64,000 nt of DNA from a bacterium M00.F.Ca.ET.205.01.1.1 (GCA_004791255.1 SRUQ01000003.1:396623-460622), one strand, 5' to 3'. Counted from the first letter of the stretch, positions 34,326-43,479 are shown. Made by a program: numbers and translations. The notes: a model not told the origin generated them from the letters alone.

Positions 34326-34990
34326 CCTTCTGGCTGACAGGTCAGTTCGAGCTTCGTGGCGAAGATCTTGCTCATGTCGGTGCCCGTCGGGTCGTTGAAG
34401 AAGGCATCGGTCAGGGTCTTCTGGTTTTCCTTGATAGCCTCATCCGGATCCGGCCGAACGACCTTGCTGGTGCAGTTCGACGGCAGGCCCTCGACCGTGA
34501 TGTTGGAATCCTCGGTGAAGTCGATCGCGGTGTAGAAGGTCGGGTCGTAGACGCCGATGTCGATCTTGCCGGTCAGCTTGATCGGCGCCTTCGGCTCGGA
34601 TTCGAACAGGATGATCAGCTGGTCGTTGTCGAAATTGGCCATCAGGTGCGGCGGCGGGACCATCGCCACGTCCTTGCCGTCCTGGGTGACGAGCTGGAAA
34701 TAGTTGAACTCGGCCAGCGAGGCGTGAACGGTGTCGGCGACATCCTTCAGCTCCTTGTCGTCAAGCTTCAGGTCGGAGTTCTTGTCGAACTCCATCATGA
34801 CAGTGCTGGAAAACAGGTCGTCGAAACGCCAGAGATGACGCAGCGCTTTCACACTTTGGTGATCCGGGGACAGGATCACGTCGAGCCGCGCCTCGGCGAA
34901 AACGTGCGGGTGTACCTCGGCAGGTCTAGTGGCGGCGAAGGTCGCCACCAAGGCCGAAGCCAGCATGATTGCGTGCCGTTTCAGATGCAT
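34322..34990 (-). CDS. DUF1007 exported protein, partner of the NicO exporter
   Basis: 222-residue periplasmic protein. The signal peptide ends near residue 23, followed by HPHVFAEARLDV, the conserved beginning of DUF1007. Genes of this family habitually precede NicO-type transporters and probably pass or sense the metal (inference from context). It overlaps the exporter by four bases. ATG at 34990. Confidence 0.88.
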   Translation of the reverse strand: MHLKRHAIMLASALVATFAATRPAEVHPHVFAEARLDVILSPDHQSVKALRHLWRFDDLFSSTVMMEFDKNSDLKLDDKELKDVADTVHASLAEFNYFQLVTQDGKDVAMVPPPHLMANFDNDQLIILFESEPKAPIKLTGKIDIGVYDPTFYTAIDFTEDSNITVEGLPSNCTSKVVRPDPDEAIKENQKTLTDAFFNDPTGTDMSKIFATKLELTCQPEG

Positions 34991-35145
34991 TCGCGGTCGC
35001 GATTCCCTTGGCTTCGGAGAGAGACCCGAAGGTTAACAGAAAGGGGGCGAAATTGGGACCGGCTCGGCCGAGTCACTCAAAAGTGCGGCGGTCTTGCGTC
35101 ATATGGCCGACACGCGGCATGCATCACATCTTGAGGGCCGCCCGA

Positions 35146-36045
35146 TCAAGCGGTCTCGCGTGTCCTGAACCATTGCACCAGGAAGTCGACGAAAACGCGG
35201 ACCTTGGCGGGCAAATAGCGCCGGTGCGGGTAGACGGCGAAGATGCCGGCGCCCGACAGGATGCGGTCGTCAAGCACCGTCACCAGCCGCCCGCTTTCGA
35301 TGTCGGGCGCGGCGATGAAATCGGGCAGGATGGAAAATCCCAAGCCGGCCAAGGCCGCCGCCCGCGCCGCCATCGGGCTGTTGACCTCAATCGGGCCGGT
35401 CACGGCGACGCTCACCTGATCGCCATTGTCGCCCTTGAACGGCCAGTTGTTCAGCCCGCGGCCATTGGTGTCGACGATGCACGGCATATGGCCGAGATCC
35501 TGCGGCCGCGTCGGCCTGCCATGCTTGGCGATGAGGTCGGGGGAGGCGCAGAGCTTTATCGAGAACGGCGCCAGGCGTCTGGCGATCAGCGACGAGTTCT
35601 CCAGCCGCGAGATGCGCACGGCGAGGTCGAAGCCTTCCTCGACGAGGTCGACGAAGCGGTCGTCGAGCTGGATGTCGAGCACGATGTCGGGATGTTGCTT
35701 GGCAAAGTCGATCAGCGACTGGCCGATCGGGGCATCGGCGAAAGTGCGTGGCGCCGACAGCTTGATCCTGCCGCGCACGTCGCCGGAGGATTCGCGCACG
35801 GCATCGGCGAGGCTGTCGACCTCGCGCACGATCTCCGAGGCGCGCCGGTAGTAGGTGTGGCCGGCCTCCGTCATCGAAAACTGGCGGGTGGTGCGGTTCA
35901 GGAGCAGCGCGCCAAGTTCGTCCTCCAGCTCGCGCACATATTTGGACAAGAGCGCCTTCGAGCGGCCGATCTTGCGCGCCGCCGCCGAAAAGCCCTCGGC
36001 CTCGACCACGTCGATAAAGGCGCGCATCCGGGTCAGTGTGTCCAT
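35146..36045 (-). CDS. LysR-family transcriptional regulator
   Basis: 299 residues from the ATG at 36045; the frame is open far upstream but only as a shadow of the amidase gene. The N-terminal winged HTH (about 1-60, FSAAARKIGRSKALLSKYVRELEDELG) is followed by the periplasmic-protein-like effector domain (90-290). The pattern is of the CrgA/DsdC-like group. It starts two bases after the amidase stop, so it is probably co-transcribed and may control that gene. The effector is unknown. Confidence 0.9.
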   Translation of the reverse strand: MDTLTRMRAFIDVVEAEGFSAAARKIGRSKALLSKYVRELEDELGALLLNRTTRQFSMTEAGHTYYRRASEIVREVDSLADAVRESSGDVRGRIKLSAPRTFADAPIGQSLIDFAKQHPDIVLDIQLDDRFVDLVEEGFDLAVRISRLENSSLIARRLAPFSIKLCASPDLIAKHGRPTRPQDLGHMPCIVDTNGRGLNNWPFKGDNGDQVSVAVTGPIEVNSPMAARAAALAGLGFSILPDFIAAPDIESGRLVTVLDDRILSGAGIFAVYPHRRYLPAKVRVFVDFLVQWFRTRETA

Positions 36046-36047
36046 CG

Positions 36048-37244
36048 TCAGGCCTTTCGTGCGGCGTCGAGAAGTTTGCGGCCGAGCCGTATCAGGGCGA
36101 CGTCGCTGCCGGAAGGCCCAAGCAGCGACAGGCCGAACGGAGCGCCGGCGACCGAGCCGATGGGCAAGGTGATTTGCGGAAAGCCGGAGAGGCCGGCCAG
36201 GCATAGAAGATGCAAGGCCCGCTCCCGATAGGCCTGGAACTGCTCCGGCGTGGAGTCGACATAGGGCGCCGGGCCCGGGACCGTCGGCAGGACCAGGAAG
36301 CCGTCCTTGCCGAGCAAGGCGCCGAGTTCGCCGCGAAAGGTCAGCCGGCGCACCTTCTCGGCCTGCGCCGTGCGGTCGTCGACGGCGCGGCCAAAGCCGA
36401 ATCGTTCGTCGACGCCGGGGCCGAGCTGGCGCTCGCCGCTGGCGATCCACGCGCCATGCACGCCCCAGGCCTCCTTGGCCTGCAGCCGGCGGAAGCACCA
36501 GTAGAGCTTATCCGGGGACGCGGTGAAGCGCATTGTCGGCGTCACAGGCGCGCCGAAGACCGCGGCTGCCAGCGCCTTCATTCCGGCATATTCGGCAAGT
36601 GCGGGGCGGGCGACCATCTCGTCCAGCCAGTCGAGGGAAAGCGGGCGATCCAGCGAATGCTGGTGCGGGTCGCGGCCAAGCAGCAGCTTGCCAACCGTCT
36701 CGTAGGTCTCGATGTCGTCGGCGAACCAGCCGAATGTGTCGAAGCTCGGCGCCAGCTTCATGGCACCATCGAGGGAGACCCGGCCATGCGAGGTGCGTAG
36801 GCCGATCAGACCGCAAAAACTCGCCGGCGCCCTGATCGAGCCGCCGGTGTCGGAGCCGGTGGCGATGTCGGCCAACCTGCCCGCCACCGCGGCCGCCGAT
36901 CCCGACGAAGAGCCGCCGGTGACGCGGTCGGGTGCCGCCGGGTTCACCGGGAACGGGAAATGCGCGTTCTGGCCGAACAGCGCGAAGGCGAGCTCGTCTG
37001 TCTGCGTCTTGCCGACGAAGCGGGCGCCGGCATCGAGAATCATCTGCACGGCGGTCGCCGTGCGCGAGGCGGCATGGCTCTCGGCGAATCTGTGCAGATT
37101 GCCACAGCCCGTGCGATAACCGGCGACGTCGAAAATGTCCTTCACCGCCAGCCGCAGGCCGGCCAGCAGGCCGAGTTCGGCGTGCGCCACCGGCATCTGG
37201 CGAAGGTCGAGAAAGGCGTTGAAAGGGCCGTGCGTGCCTGTCAT
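36048..37244 (-). CDS. Amidase signature family hydrolase
   Basis: 398-residue amidase. The catalytic Ser-cisSer-Lys triad is visible: Lys in LAVKDIFD (about K34), Ser in GGSSSGSAAAV and Ser in GSDTGGSIRAP. Residues about 25-190 are the core; the C-terminal part is shorter than in full-length (about 470 aa) amidases. Relatives include indole-acetamide and aryl-acylamide hydrolases; the substrate is unknown. It is coupled to the LysR gene and divergent from odc across 544 bases. Confidence 0.88.
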   Translation of the reverse strand: MTGTHGPFNAFLDLRQMPVAHAELGLLAGLRLAVKDIFDVAGYRTGCGNLHRFAESHAASRTATAVQMILDAGARFVGKTQTDELAFALFGQNAHFPFPVNPAAPDRVTGGSSSGSAAAVAGRLADIATGSDTGGSIRAPASFCGLIGLRTSHGRVSLDGAMKLAPSFDTFGWFADDIETYETVGKLLLGRDPHQHSLDRPLSLDWLDEMVARPALAEYAGMKALAAAVFGAPVTPTMRFTASPDKLYWCFRRLQAKEAWGVHGAWIASGERQLGPGVDERFGFGRAVDDRTAQAEKVRRLTFRGELGALLGKDGFLVLPTVPGPAPYVDSTPEQFQAYRERALHLLCLAGLSGFPQITLPIGSVAGAPFGLSLLGPSGSDVALIRLGRKLLDAARKA

Positions 37245-37788
37245 CGTTCGTAATCCGTATACGATAGAGCCTACATTGTTCGACGCCCGAAATTTTACAA
37301 CCGGCGATACGATTTTTATTGATTGTGAAACCCATCGCTCCTATATCGCGTTTGCCCAAAGTCGCACGTGCCTGTGGGTGTCCGCCGATCCTCGAATGGT
37401 GAGGGAAATCGGTAAGGTAGCTGGAGCTAACCCCTCCAGTCGGTCTAGCGGCCAACCGCCAGCCCGAGGACACCTTGAAGCAACGACGGTGCGGGCCTTT
37501 CTGGTGTTCTGCCGGTCGTCCAAAGACCGGGGTTACTGAAGAGGCACACCTTCATTGCCGGCAGTGCGGAACGGGGTCTCCCAATCCAAGCCAAGGCAGA
37601 CAAAGCGAACCGAGGCCGGGCAAGGCCAAGGTTCACCGCCGCGAGACGGCGTTTCATGGTTCCGGGGTCTCCACCGGCTGGTTCCATGAATTCGACGTCC
37701 CGCCTTTGTCCACCGCGTGTTCGCGAGGCCGACAGCCCGCGTCCCGCAGCCTTATTGCGCGCCGCAAGGCGTTTATGGAGAGACCCCG
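37245..37788 (+). ncRNA. Structured leader of ornithine decarboxylase, probable speF/alpha-r45 RNA
   Basis: The 544-base gap between the amidase and odc shows several hairpins on the plus strand. These are CCGATCCTC...GAGGGAAATCGG (37385-37412), CTGGAG-ctaaccc-CTCCAG (37421-37439), CCGGTC-gtccaaa-GACCGG (37512-37530), a CGCCG/CGGCG hairpin near 37636, and a CATGG...CCATG stem near 37655-37688. The speF motif (RF00518) is known upstream of ornithine decarboxylase in alphaproteobacteria, and alpha-r45 sRNA arises from it. No covariance search was possible. Transcript boundaries are unknown; the whole gap is given. Confidence 0.6.
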
Positions 37789-38922
37789 ATGGCCACACAG
37801 CGCATCCTTGACTTCCTCGCCACCCGACGCCCGGCCGGCCCCTGCCTCGTCCTCGACCTCGATGTCGTGCGCGACAATTTCCGCGCCTTCGAGAAGGCGC
37901 TGCCCGATTCCAAGATCTACTATGCGGTGAAAGCAAACCCGGCGCCGGAAATCTTGCGCCTGCTTGCTGCGATGGGCTCGTCCTTCGACACCGCTTCCGT
38001 TGCCGAAGTCGAGATGGCGATGGACGCCGGTGCGCCGGCGGACCGCATCTCCTTCGGCAACACCATCAAGAAGGAGCGTGACATCGCACGCGCCTACCAG
38101 CTCGGCATCCGGCTGTTCGCGGTCGACTGCGTCGAGGAGGTCGACAAGATCGCCCGCGTCGCTCCCGGCGCGCGGGTTTTCTGTCGCGTGCTGACCGATG
38201 GCGAGGGCGCCGAATGGCCGCTGTCGCGCAAGTTCGGCTGCGTGCCTGCGATGGCCGTCGACGTGCTGCGGCATGCCAAGGGCCTCGGCCTCGACGCCTA
38301 TGGCGTCTCGTTCCATGTCGGCTCGCAGCAGACCGACTTGACGGCCTGGGACCGTGCGCTGGGCGACGCCAAGCAGGTGTTCGCGACGCTCGCGGAGGAA
38401 GGCATCGTCTTGAAGATGGTCAATATGGGCGGCGGCTTCCCGACGCGCTACCTGCGCGACGTGCCGGTGGCCCAGGCCTATGGCCAGGCGATCTTCTCGG
38501 CGCTGCGCAAGCATTTCGGCAATGCGATTCCGGAGACCATCATCGAGCCGGGCCGCGGCATGGTCGGCAATGCCGGCGTTATCAAGTCGGAAGTCGTGCT
38601 GATCTCGAAGAAGGCCGACAACGACAATGTGCGCTGGGTGTTCCTCGACATCGGCAAGTTCGGCGGTCTCGCTGAGACGATGGACGAAGCGATCCGCTAC
38701 CCGATCGTCACACCGCGTGACGGTTCGGAGACGGCGCCTTGCGTACTCGCCGGCCCGACCTGCGATTCGGCCGATGTGATGTACGAGAAGACGCCTTATC
38801 CGCTGCCCCTGTCGCTGACCATCGGCGATGAGGTGCTGATCGAAGGTACCGGCGCCTACACGACCACCTACTCGGCGGTCGCCTTCAACGGCTTCGAGCC
38901 TCTCCGATCCTACGTGATCTGA
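37789..38922 (+). CDS. odc: Ornithine/lysine decarboxylase, PLP fold type III
   Basis: 377-residue decarboxylase that makes putrescine from ornithine (possibly cadaverine from lysine). Motifs: PLP Lys in YYAVKANP (K48), GGGFP (214-218), EPGRG (253-257) and the catalytic Cys in GPTCDSAD (C325). It belongs to the eukaryote-like group common in rhizobia, not the large enteric SpeC type. GGAGAG precedes the ATG at 37789. Putrescine from it should feed homospermidine synthase at 12.2 kb. Its long leader suggests polyamine-responsive control. Confidence 0.92.
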   Translation: MATQRILDFLATRRPAGPCLVLDLDVVRDNFRAFEKALPDSKIYYAVKANPAPEILRLLAAMGSSFDTASVAEVEMAMDAGAPADRISFGNTIKKERDIARAYQLGIRLFAVDCVEEVDKIARVAPGARVFCRVLTDGEGAEWPLSRKFGCVPAMAVDVLRHAKGLGLDAYGVSFHVGSQQTDLTAWDRALGDAKQVFATLAEEGIVLKMVNMGGGFPTRYLRDVPVAQAYGQAIFSALRKHFGNAIPETIIEPGRGMVGNAGVIKSEVVLISKKADNDNVRWVFLDIGKFGGLAETMDEAIRYPIVTPRDGSETAPCVLAGPTCDSADVMYEKTPYPLPLSLTIGDEVLIEGTGAYTTTYSAVAFNGFEPLRSYVI

Positions 38923-39050
38923 CGGTTGTTTTGTTGGCGCTTCTTCGCCTGAAAATGCTCCGAGAACCGGTCAGATCATCCCAGGTGGGCGCCTGTCGCC
39001 CGCTTGGGCTCGCCTGTGGAACAGATCTCCGCTCGCTAGGGATTGCGGAA

Positions 39051-39620
39051 ATGGAAATGTCAGTTGAAATCGTGGCCCAGGCGCCGGCCTTCTTACTGGT
39101 CGCCGAAACCTCCGCCGACGTTGCGGCACGCGAAGCGCTGCTCGACCGCGCCATGGGACCGAAGCGCAAGGCAAAATCGTCGGAGAAGCTGCGGCGCGGC
39201 CGGCGGCCGTCGGAAGGCCTGGCCTTCGTCGTGCGTGACGCCTCGGGCGCCGTCATGGGCACGGTGCGGCTTTGGGACGTAAGGTTGGGCGAGGGCGGTC
39301 CGGCGGCGCTTCTGCTCGGTCCGCTCGCCGTCGATCCGTCGCTCAAGAATGCCGGCATCGGTTCGGCGCTGATGCGCCATGCGATCGCGGAGGCCGCGCG
39401 TCTGGGCCATGCTGCCGTCCTGCTGGTCGGCGATGCGCCTTACTATGGACGCTTCGGTTTCTCGGCCGCCAGGACCGGTTCGCTCGCCATGCCCGGCCCC
39501 TACGAGCGGCACCGGCTGCTGGCGCTGGAACTGGTGGACGGCGCGCTTGACGGCACGCGGGGCACGCTGAAGGCCGCGGGACGCAAGCTCAAGACCCATG
39601 AACTGACGTCCGCGGCCTGA
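39051..39620 (+). CDS. GNAT N-acetyltransferase
   Basis: 189 residues from ATG 39051 (ATG 39057 also possible). Acetyl-CoA-binding motif LAVDPSLKNAGIGSALMRHAI and YYGRFGFSAA mark the YhbS-like GNAT group. The N-terminal third contains a basic stretch (MGPKRKAKSSEKLRRGRRPSE) typical of this subfamily. The acceptor is unknown. It lies 128 bases after odc, and a bidirectional terminator follows at 39645. Confidence 0.88.
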   Translation: MEMSVEIVAQAPAFLLVAETSADVAAREALLDRAMGPKRKAKSSEKLRRGRRPSEGLAFVVRDASGAVMGTVRLWDVRLGEGGPAALLLGPLAVDPSLKNAGIGSALMRHAIAEAARLGHAAVLLVGDAPYYGRFGFSAARTGSLAMPGPYERHRLLALELVDGALDGTRGTLKAAGRKLKTHELTSAA

Positions 39621-39644
39621 CATCGGCTCGCGACCTCGAAAGCA

Positions 39645-39673
39645 AAAACGCCGCCCATGATAGGCGGCGTTTT
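39645..39673. terminator. Bidirectional terminator between convergent genes
   Basis: AAAACGCCGCC (39645-39655)/GGCGGCGTTTT (39663-39673) with a seven-base loop: an 11-base-pair perfect stem with T-runs on both strands, between the GNAT and SCP2 genes. Confidence 0.92.
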
Positions 39674-39734
39674 GTCTTTGTCGAAGCTCGAAAAGCCAGG
39701 CAATTGGCTTTTCGTCCGCTGCGCGGACCGCCTC

Positions 39735-40019
39735 TCACCCAAGCAGCTGGCTCAGCGACATGGCGACCGTCATGTCGCCCTCGACCTTGATCTTGCCGGT
39801 CATGAAAGCCATCGTCGGATTGAGGTCGCCAGCGATGAGCGACTCCAGGTCGTCGAGCGAAATCTTGATGGTGCAGTCGGTCGGCGCGTCGGTGTTCGAG
39901 ACGGTCGCGCCGTCGATGACGATGACGCCGTCGCCGCCGGTATCGAACTTCACGGAACGGTCGAAGCCGCTGCTTGCCACGCGCGACTTGATCTTCTCGG
40001 CAATCTCCTGAACGCTCAC
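39735..40019 (-). CDS. SCP2 sterol-carrier-like protein
   Basis: 94-residue soluble lipid-binding domain protein. It starts with GTG 40019 behind GGGAGAAC; the longer frame to 40115 lacks a ribosome site. Patterns DCTIKISLDDLESLIAGDLNPTMAFMTGKIKVEGD are diagnostic of the SCP2 fold (PF02036). It probably carries a fatty acyl or isoprenoid ligand. Confidence 0.9.
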   Translation of the reverse strand: MSVQEIAEKIKSRVASSGFDRSVKFDTGGDGVIVIDGATVSNTDAPTDCTIKISLDDLESLIAGDLNPTMAFMTGKIKVEGDMTVAMSLSQLLG

Positions 40020-40196
40020 GCTGTTCTCCCTGTCTGGTTCAAATCTGTCGGCAACCGAACTTCGATCCGGCCAAATTACAGGCCTGCATCGTTCGCTATC
40101 ACGTTGCTGGCGCATATAGCTTTGGATTGACGTTTACGTCAACGCGAATTCGGGGACTGGTTCCTATCGCGCAGGGCCTGGCGGCATACAGGGCGC

Positions 40197-40718
40197 CTAA
40201 TGCGCGCTGACCGCCTTGGCCATTTCGGACGCCGTCGTGCCGGCGGTCTGGCGGCGGCGCAGCCAATTGTCGCGGATCTCGTCCTTGGCCAGGAAGTTGA
40301 CCTGGTCGACCAGAACCTCATGCACCAGTGTGGCGCCGACGCGGGTGTTGATGGTGTCGCGGATCGCTGTCCGGAAGGCGTCGAGGTCGATCGTAGCCTT
40401 CTTGGTGAAGTCGATCTGGGGATTGGAGTAGAGGTAGGAATAGACCTGGTCGGTGATCAGCGCCTCGGCGGGGATCGACAGTTTCTTTATCTGTTCGGGC
40501 TCGACCGTATAGACGAGCTTGGCCAGGAAATAGCCGTCGATCCTGGAATCGCGGATCAGCGGCACCGAAATGACGTCGGTCTTGACGTAGTCCAGCCCGC
40601 CCAGCATCGGCTTGGGTTTCTCGCCGACGCCCTTCTCGCCGGCAGCCTGGAACGAATAGAACACCGCGCCAAGCGTGGCGGCGCAGATCCAGACAGCGAT
40701 GGCGATGACCTTGAACAT
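40197..40718 (-). CDS. Membrane-anchored protein of the flagellar locus, unknown function
   Basis: 173 residues. One N-terminal transmembrane helix or uncleaved signal (FKVIAIAVWICAATLGAVFY) is followed by a periplasmic domain of mixed alpha/beta content (LDYVKTDVISVPLIRD...). The topology recalls FliL, but no FliL motif is convincing. It begins 17 bases after the FlgN-like gene and ends the flagellar run on this side. I cannot name it. Confidence 0.7.
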   Translation of the reverse strand: MFKVIAIAVWICAATLGAVFYSFQAAGEKGVGEKPKPMLGGLDYVKTDVISVPLIRDSRIDGYFLAKLVYTVEPEQIKKLSIPAEALITDQVYSYLYSNPQIDFTKKATIDLDAFRTAIRDTINTRVGATLVHEVLVDQVNFLAKDEIRDNWLRRRQTAGTTASEMAKAVSAH

Positions 40719-40735
40719 TCAGACGCCGCGCCCGC

Positions 40736-41161
40736 CTAACCTTGCATCCGGCCGAATTCGCCGGCGGAGTAGGTGCCGTCGGTTTCGGCGCGCTGGATGG
40801 CGGAGCGCAACAGGCTGGCGACCTCGTTGACGGCGCTCAGATGCGCCAGGATCGCCGCTTCGTTCTTTGCCAGCTTGTGGCGGAGCCGGGTCAGGCCCTC
40901 GCGATGCTGTTCGAGGAATTCCGCCTCGCTGCCGCCACGCATGGCCCGGGTCAATTCATAGAGATAGCGGCTCTTGCGGGCGTTCGAGGCCTTGAGGTCA
41001 TAGCTGGTGTCGCTGCGGATACCGGCGGTCTCTTCCTCGACGACTTCCTCGATGCGGCCAATGATGGCGGCAAGGTTCCCCGGCCGTGCGAAGGGAACGG
41101 TTGCTTCCGATGCGCTGGTGCGCGCCGGCAGATTGGCGTTGGATTCCGAAAAGTCGGCCAT
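40736..41161 (-). CDS. FlgN-like flagellar chaperone candidate
   Basis: 141-residue, almost entirely helical protein. The stretch LKASNARKSRYLYELTRAM and LTRLRHKLAKNEAAILAHL resembles FlgN-type chaperones, which hold FlgK and FlgL before export. This is a fold-level impression plus context (between flgJ-like and the end of the locus). ATG at 41161, 14 bases after the flgJ-like gene. Confidence 0.6.
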   Translation of the reverse strand: MADFSESNANLPARTSASEATVPFARPGNLAAIIGRIEEVVEEETAGIRSDTSYDLKASNARKSRYLYELTRAMRGGSEAEFLEQHREGLTRLRHKLAKNEAAILAHLSAVNEVASLLRSAIQRAETDGTYSAGEFGRMQG

Positions 41162-41175
41162 AAGCGTTTCCCAGT

Positions 41176-41745
41176 CTAGATCTTGATGTCTGTTTTTATG
41201 GTCGTCTCGTCGCCGGTCATCGACCTGGCGGCATTGCGCTGCAATTCCTGGACGAGCGAAGTGGACAGACGCGTCTGCTTATCGATCTCTGTCTTTTCCG
41301 GCCCGCCCGAGACAGGGCCGATCGGCACCTTGCGCTTGCCGTCCATATAGTGGTCGGCGAGCAGCGACTTTGCGATGCCGATACCGCCGCGGTCGGCCAT
41401 GACGTCGGCGACGCGCTCGGCAAGCTGCGATTTCCACATGTCGCCGGCAAGGCCCGTGCCATAGACACCCTCGGTGTCCTTGGGCAGCATGTTCTGGATG
41501 AAGGTCTGCAGCACCATGGCTTCGAATTTCTTGAATTTCTTGGACGGATCGGTCGTCGCGGCCTGGTCCGCAGTGGCGCGCGACAGCATTAACCCGGCTT
41601 CGACCGAAGCCGCCGTGTCGACCGAAAACGTGCCGGCCGCGCCGCCGGCGCGCTTGGCCAATGCCGTGCGGGCCGCCTCGATGTCGGCGGGTTCGACCGC
41701 GCGGGCAACATCCATCACGATGTCGCTGGGTGGAGATATCGCCAA
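41176..41745 (-). CDS. Rod-binding protein, FlgJ N-terminal type
   Basis: 189 residues with TTG start at 41745 (an ATG ten codons later is the alternative). It contains the rod-binding domain (PF10135): KFEAMVLQTFIQNMLP, GVYGTGLAGDMWKSQLAERVAD. There is no muramidase domain, as usual in alphaproteobacteria, where the lytic enzyme is separate. It caps the growing flagellar rod in the periplasm. Divergent from the HerA-like gene across about 220 bases. Confidence 0.85.
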   Translation of the reverse strand: MAISPPSDIVMDVARAVEPADIEAARTALAKRAGGAAGTFSVDTAASVEAGLMLSRATADQAATTDPSKKFKKFEAMVLQTFIQNMLPKDTEGVYGTGLAGDMWKSQLAERVADVMADRGGIGIAKSLLADHYMDGKRKVPIGPVSGGPEKTEIDKQTRLSTSLVQELQRNAARSMTGDETTIKTDIKI

Positions 41746-41964
41746 AAAAGTCCGCCTCTTTGCCGGATTCCTTACCCAGGACCATGCCTCAACAAGCTTG
41801 TGGCAGGCTTGCGCAACAGCGAAGGCGGAGCCGGTGTGTCCACGATCCCGCAGGGCCGATCATTGCGCGATTTGCCATGGGGCGTGATTTGCCGTGGGGT
41901 TGTCGGGCCGGCGCGCTCGACGCAGCTTGATCAGGTTGATAAGCCCGACTGAGCAGGGAGACCT

Positions 41965-43479
41965 TTGAGTCGAGATATGACCGTTGCGATCGAGATGGGA
42001 CAGACGACGGCCGGTTCGCCGGCGGCGTTGGACCTTGAGGAACTGCTGGCGACCCGCCTGCTCGTGCAGGGCAATTCGGGCTCCGGCAAGTCGCATCTTC
42101 TGCGCCGGCTGCTGGAGCAGAGCGCGCCCTGGGTGCAGCAGACCATCATCGACCCCGAAGGCGACTTCGTGTCGCTGGGCGAGCGGTTCGGCCATCTGGT
42201 GATCGATGCCGAGGAGCATACCGAGCGCGGCCTGCAGGCAGCCGGCGAACGGGCGCGCATCCACCGCGTCTCGACGGTGCTCAACCTCGAAGGACTTGAC
42301 GCCGAGAACCAGATGCGGCGGGCCGCCGCCTTCCTTGGCGGGCTGTTCGAGGTTGCCCGCGACCACTGGTACCCGATGCTGGTGGTGGTGGACGAGGCGC
42401 AGCTGTTCGCGCCGGCGGTGGCGGGCGAGGTTTCCGACGAGGCGCGCAAGCTTTCGCTCGGCGCCATGACCAATTTGATGTGTCGTGGCCGCAAGCGCGG
42501 CCTTGCGGGCATCATCGCCACGCAGCGGCTGGCCAAGCTTGCCAAGAACGTCGCCGCCGAAGCCTCCAACTTCCTCATGGGCCGCACCTTCCTCGACATC
42601 GACATGGCGCGCGCCGCCGATCTGCTCGGCATGGAGCGGCGCCAGGCGGAAGCCTTTCGCGATCTGGAGCGCGGGCACTTCATGGCGCTCGGACCGGCGC
42701 TGTCGCGTCGTCCGCTCGGCCTGCGCATCGGCCCGACGGACACCAGTCCGCGCAACGGGACGCCGCGGTTGATGGCGATGCCGGAATCGGCACTCGAGGA
42801 TGCACGCGCCATCATCCTGGCCGCCCCGCCGCCCGAAACGGTGCGCGCGCCGCGCCGGGTGGCGTCGCCGGACCTGCTCGATCAGCTGATGGCGGCGAAG
42901 TCGGCGGGGCTGGAGATCCGGCCTGAACCGGCGGAGCCGGCGCCCAGCGCCGAGGACCTGGCGGAACGGCGCGAACGGGTCGACCGCGTGCTGCGCGCCG
43001 TTCTGGCGGAGCCCGATGCGGGCTTCCGGGTGATCGGCGTGCTCTATCAGGAATTCGTGGTTCGCTGCCGCATCGAAGGGCTGGCTTCGGTGGTGCCGGA
43101 CCTGCCCGCGTTCCGCCGCATGCTGACGCGGGCTCGCGCCGGGCTCGGCTCGGAGACGACGCAGGACGACGCCTGGCGCGACGTGTCGGTGCGCGCCTCG
43201 CTGCTGCCCGACGACATGCAGGGCGTGTTCATGATGATCGCCCGCGCCGCGAAGGAGGGCTGGCCGTGCCCGAGCGATGCGGCCATTGCCCGCGCCTACG
43301 GCTCGCATTCGCTGCGCCGCGCGCGCCGCCTGCTGACCTATATCGAGGAACAAGGACTGATCGTGTGCCAGGTCGACGGCACCGGCAAGCGCACCGTGAC
43401 GCTGGTGGAGCTCGCCTGGGCGACGGCGCCGGGCGATCCCAATGCCGAGGAAGCCGAGCAGGGAAGCCTCGCTCTGTGA
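41965..43479 (+). CDS. HerA-like P-loop ATPase (DUF87 type)
   Basis: 504-residue ATPase. Walker A GNSGSGKS (36-43), Walker B LVVVDEAQ (139-146) and the sensor Gln-Arg in IIATQR (183-187), the HerA/FtsK layout. The C-terminal 200 residues form a separate helical domain (ERRERVDRVLRAVLAEP, then an HTH-like SDAAIARAYGSHSLRRARRLLTYIEEQGLI). It starts with TTG 41965 behind GGGAG; the ATG at 41977 lacks a ribosome site. It is the only plus-strand gene in the minus-strand flagellar run (40.2-46.7 kb). No nuclease partner is adjacent. Function unknown; DNA translocation is family-based inference. Confidence 0.85.
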   Translation: MSRDMTVAIEMGQTTAGSPAALDLEELLATRLLVQGNSGSGKSHLLRRLLEQSAPWVQQTIIDPEGDFVSLGERFGHLVIDAEEHTERGLQAAGERARIHRVSTVLNLEGLDAENQMRRAAAFLGGLFEVARDHWYPMLVVVDEAQLFAPAVAGEVSDEARKLSLGAMTNLMCRGRKRGLAGIIATQRLAKLAKNVAAEASNFLMGRTFLDIDMARAADLLGMERRQAEAFRDLERGHFMALGPALSRRPLGLRIGPTDTSPRNGTPRLMAMPESALEDARAIILAAPPPETVRAPRRVASPDLLDQLMAAKSAGLEIRPEPAEPAPSAEDLAERRERVDRVLRAVLAEPDAGFRVIGVLYQEFVVRCRIEGLASVVPDLPAFRRMLTRARAGLGSETTQDDAWRDVSVRASLLPDDMQGVFMMIARAAKEGWPCPSDAAIARAYGSHSLRRARRLLTYIEEQGLIVCQVDGTGKRTVTLVELAWATAPGDPNAEEAEQGSLAL

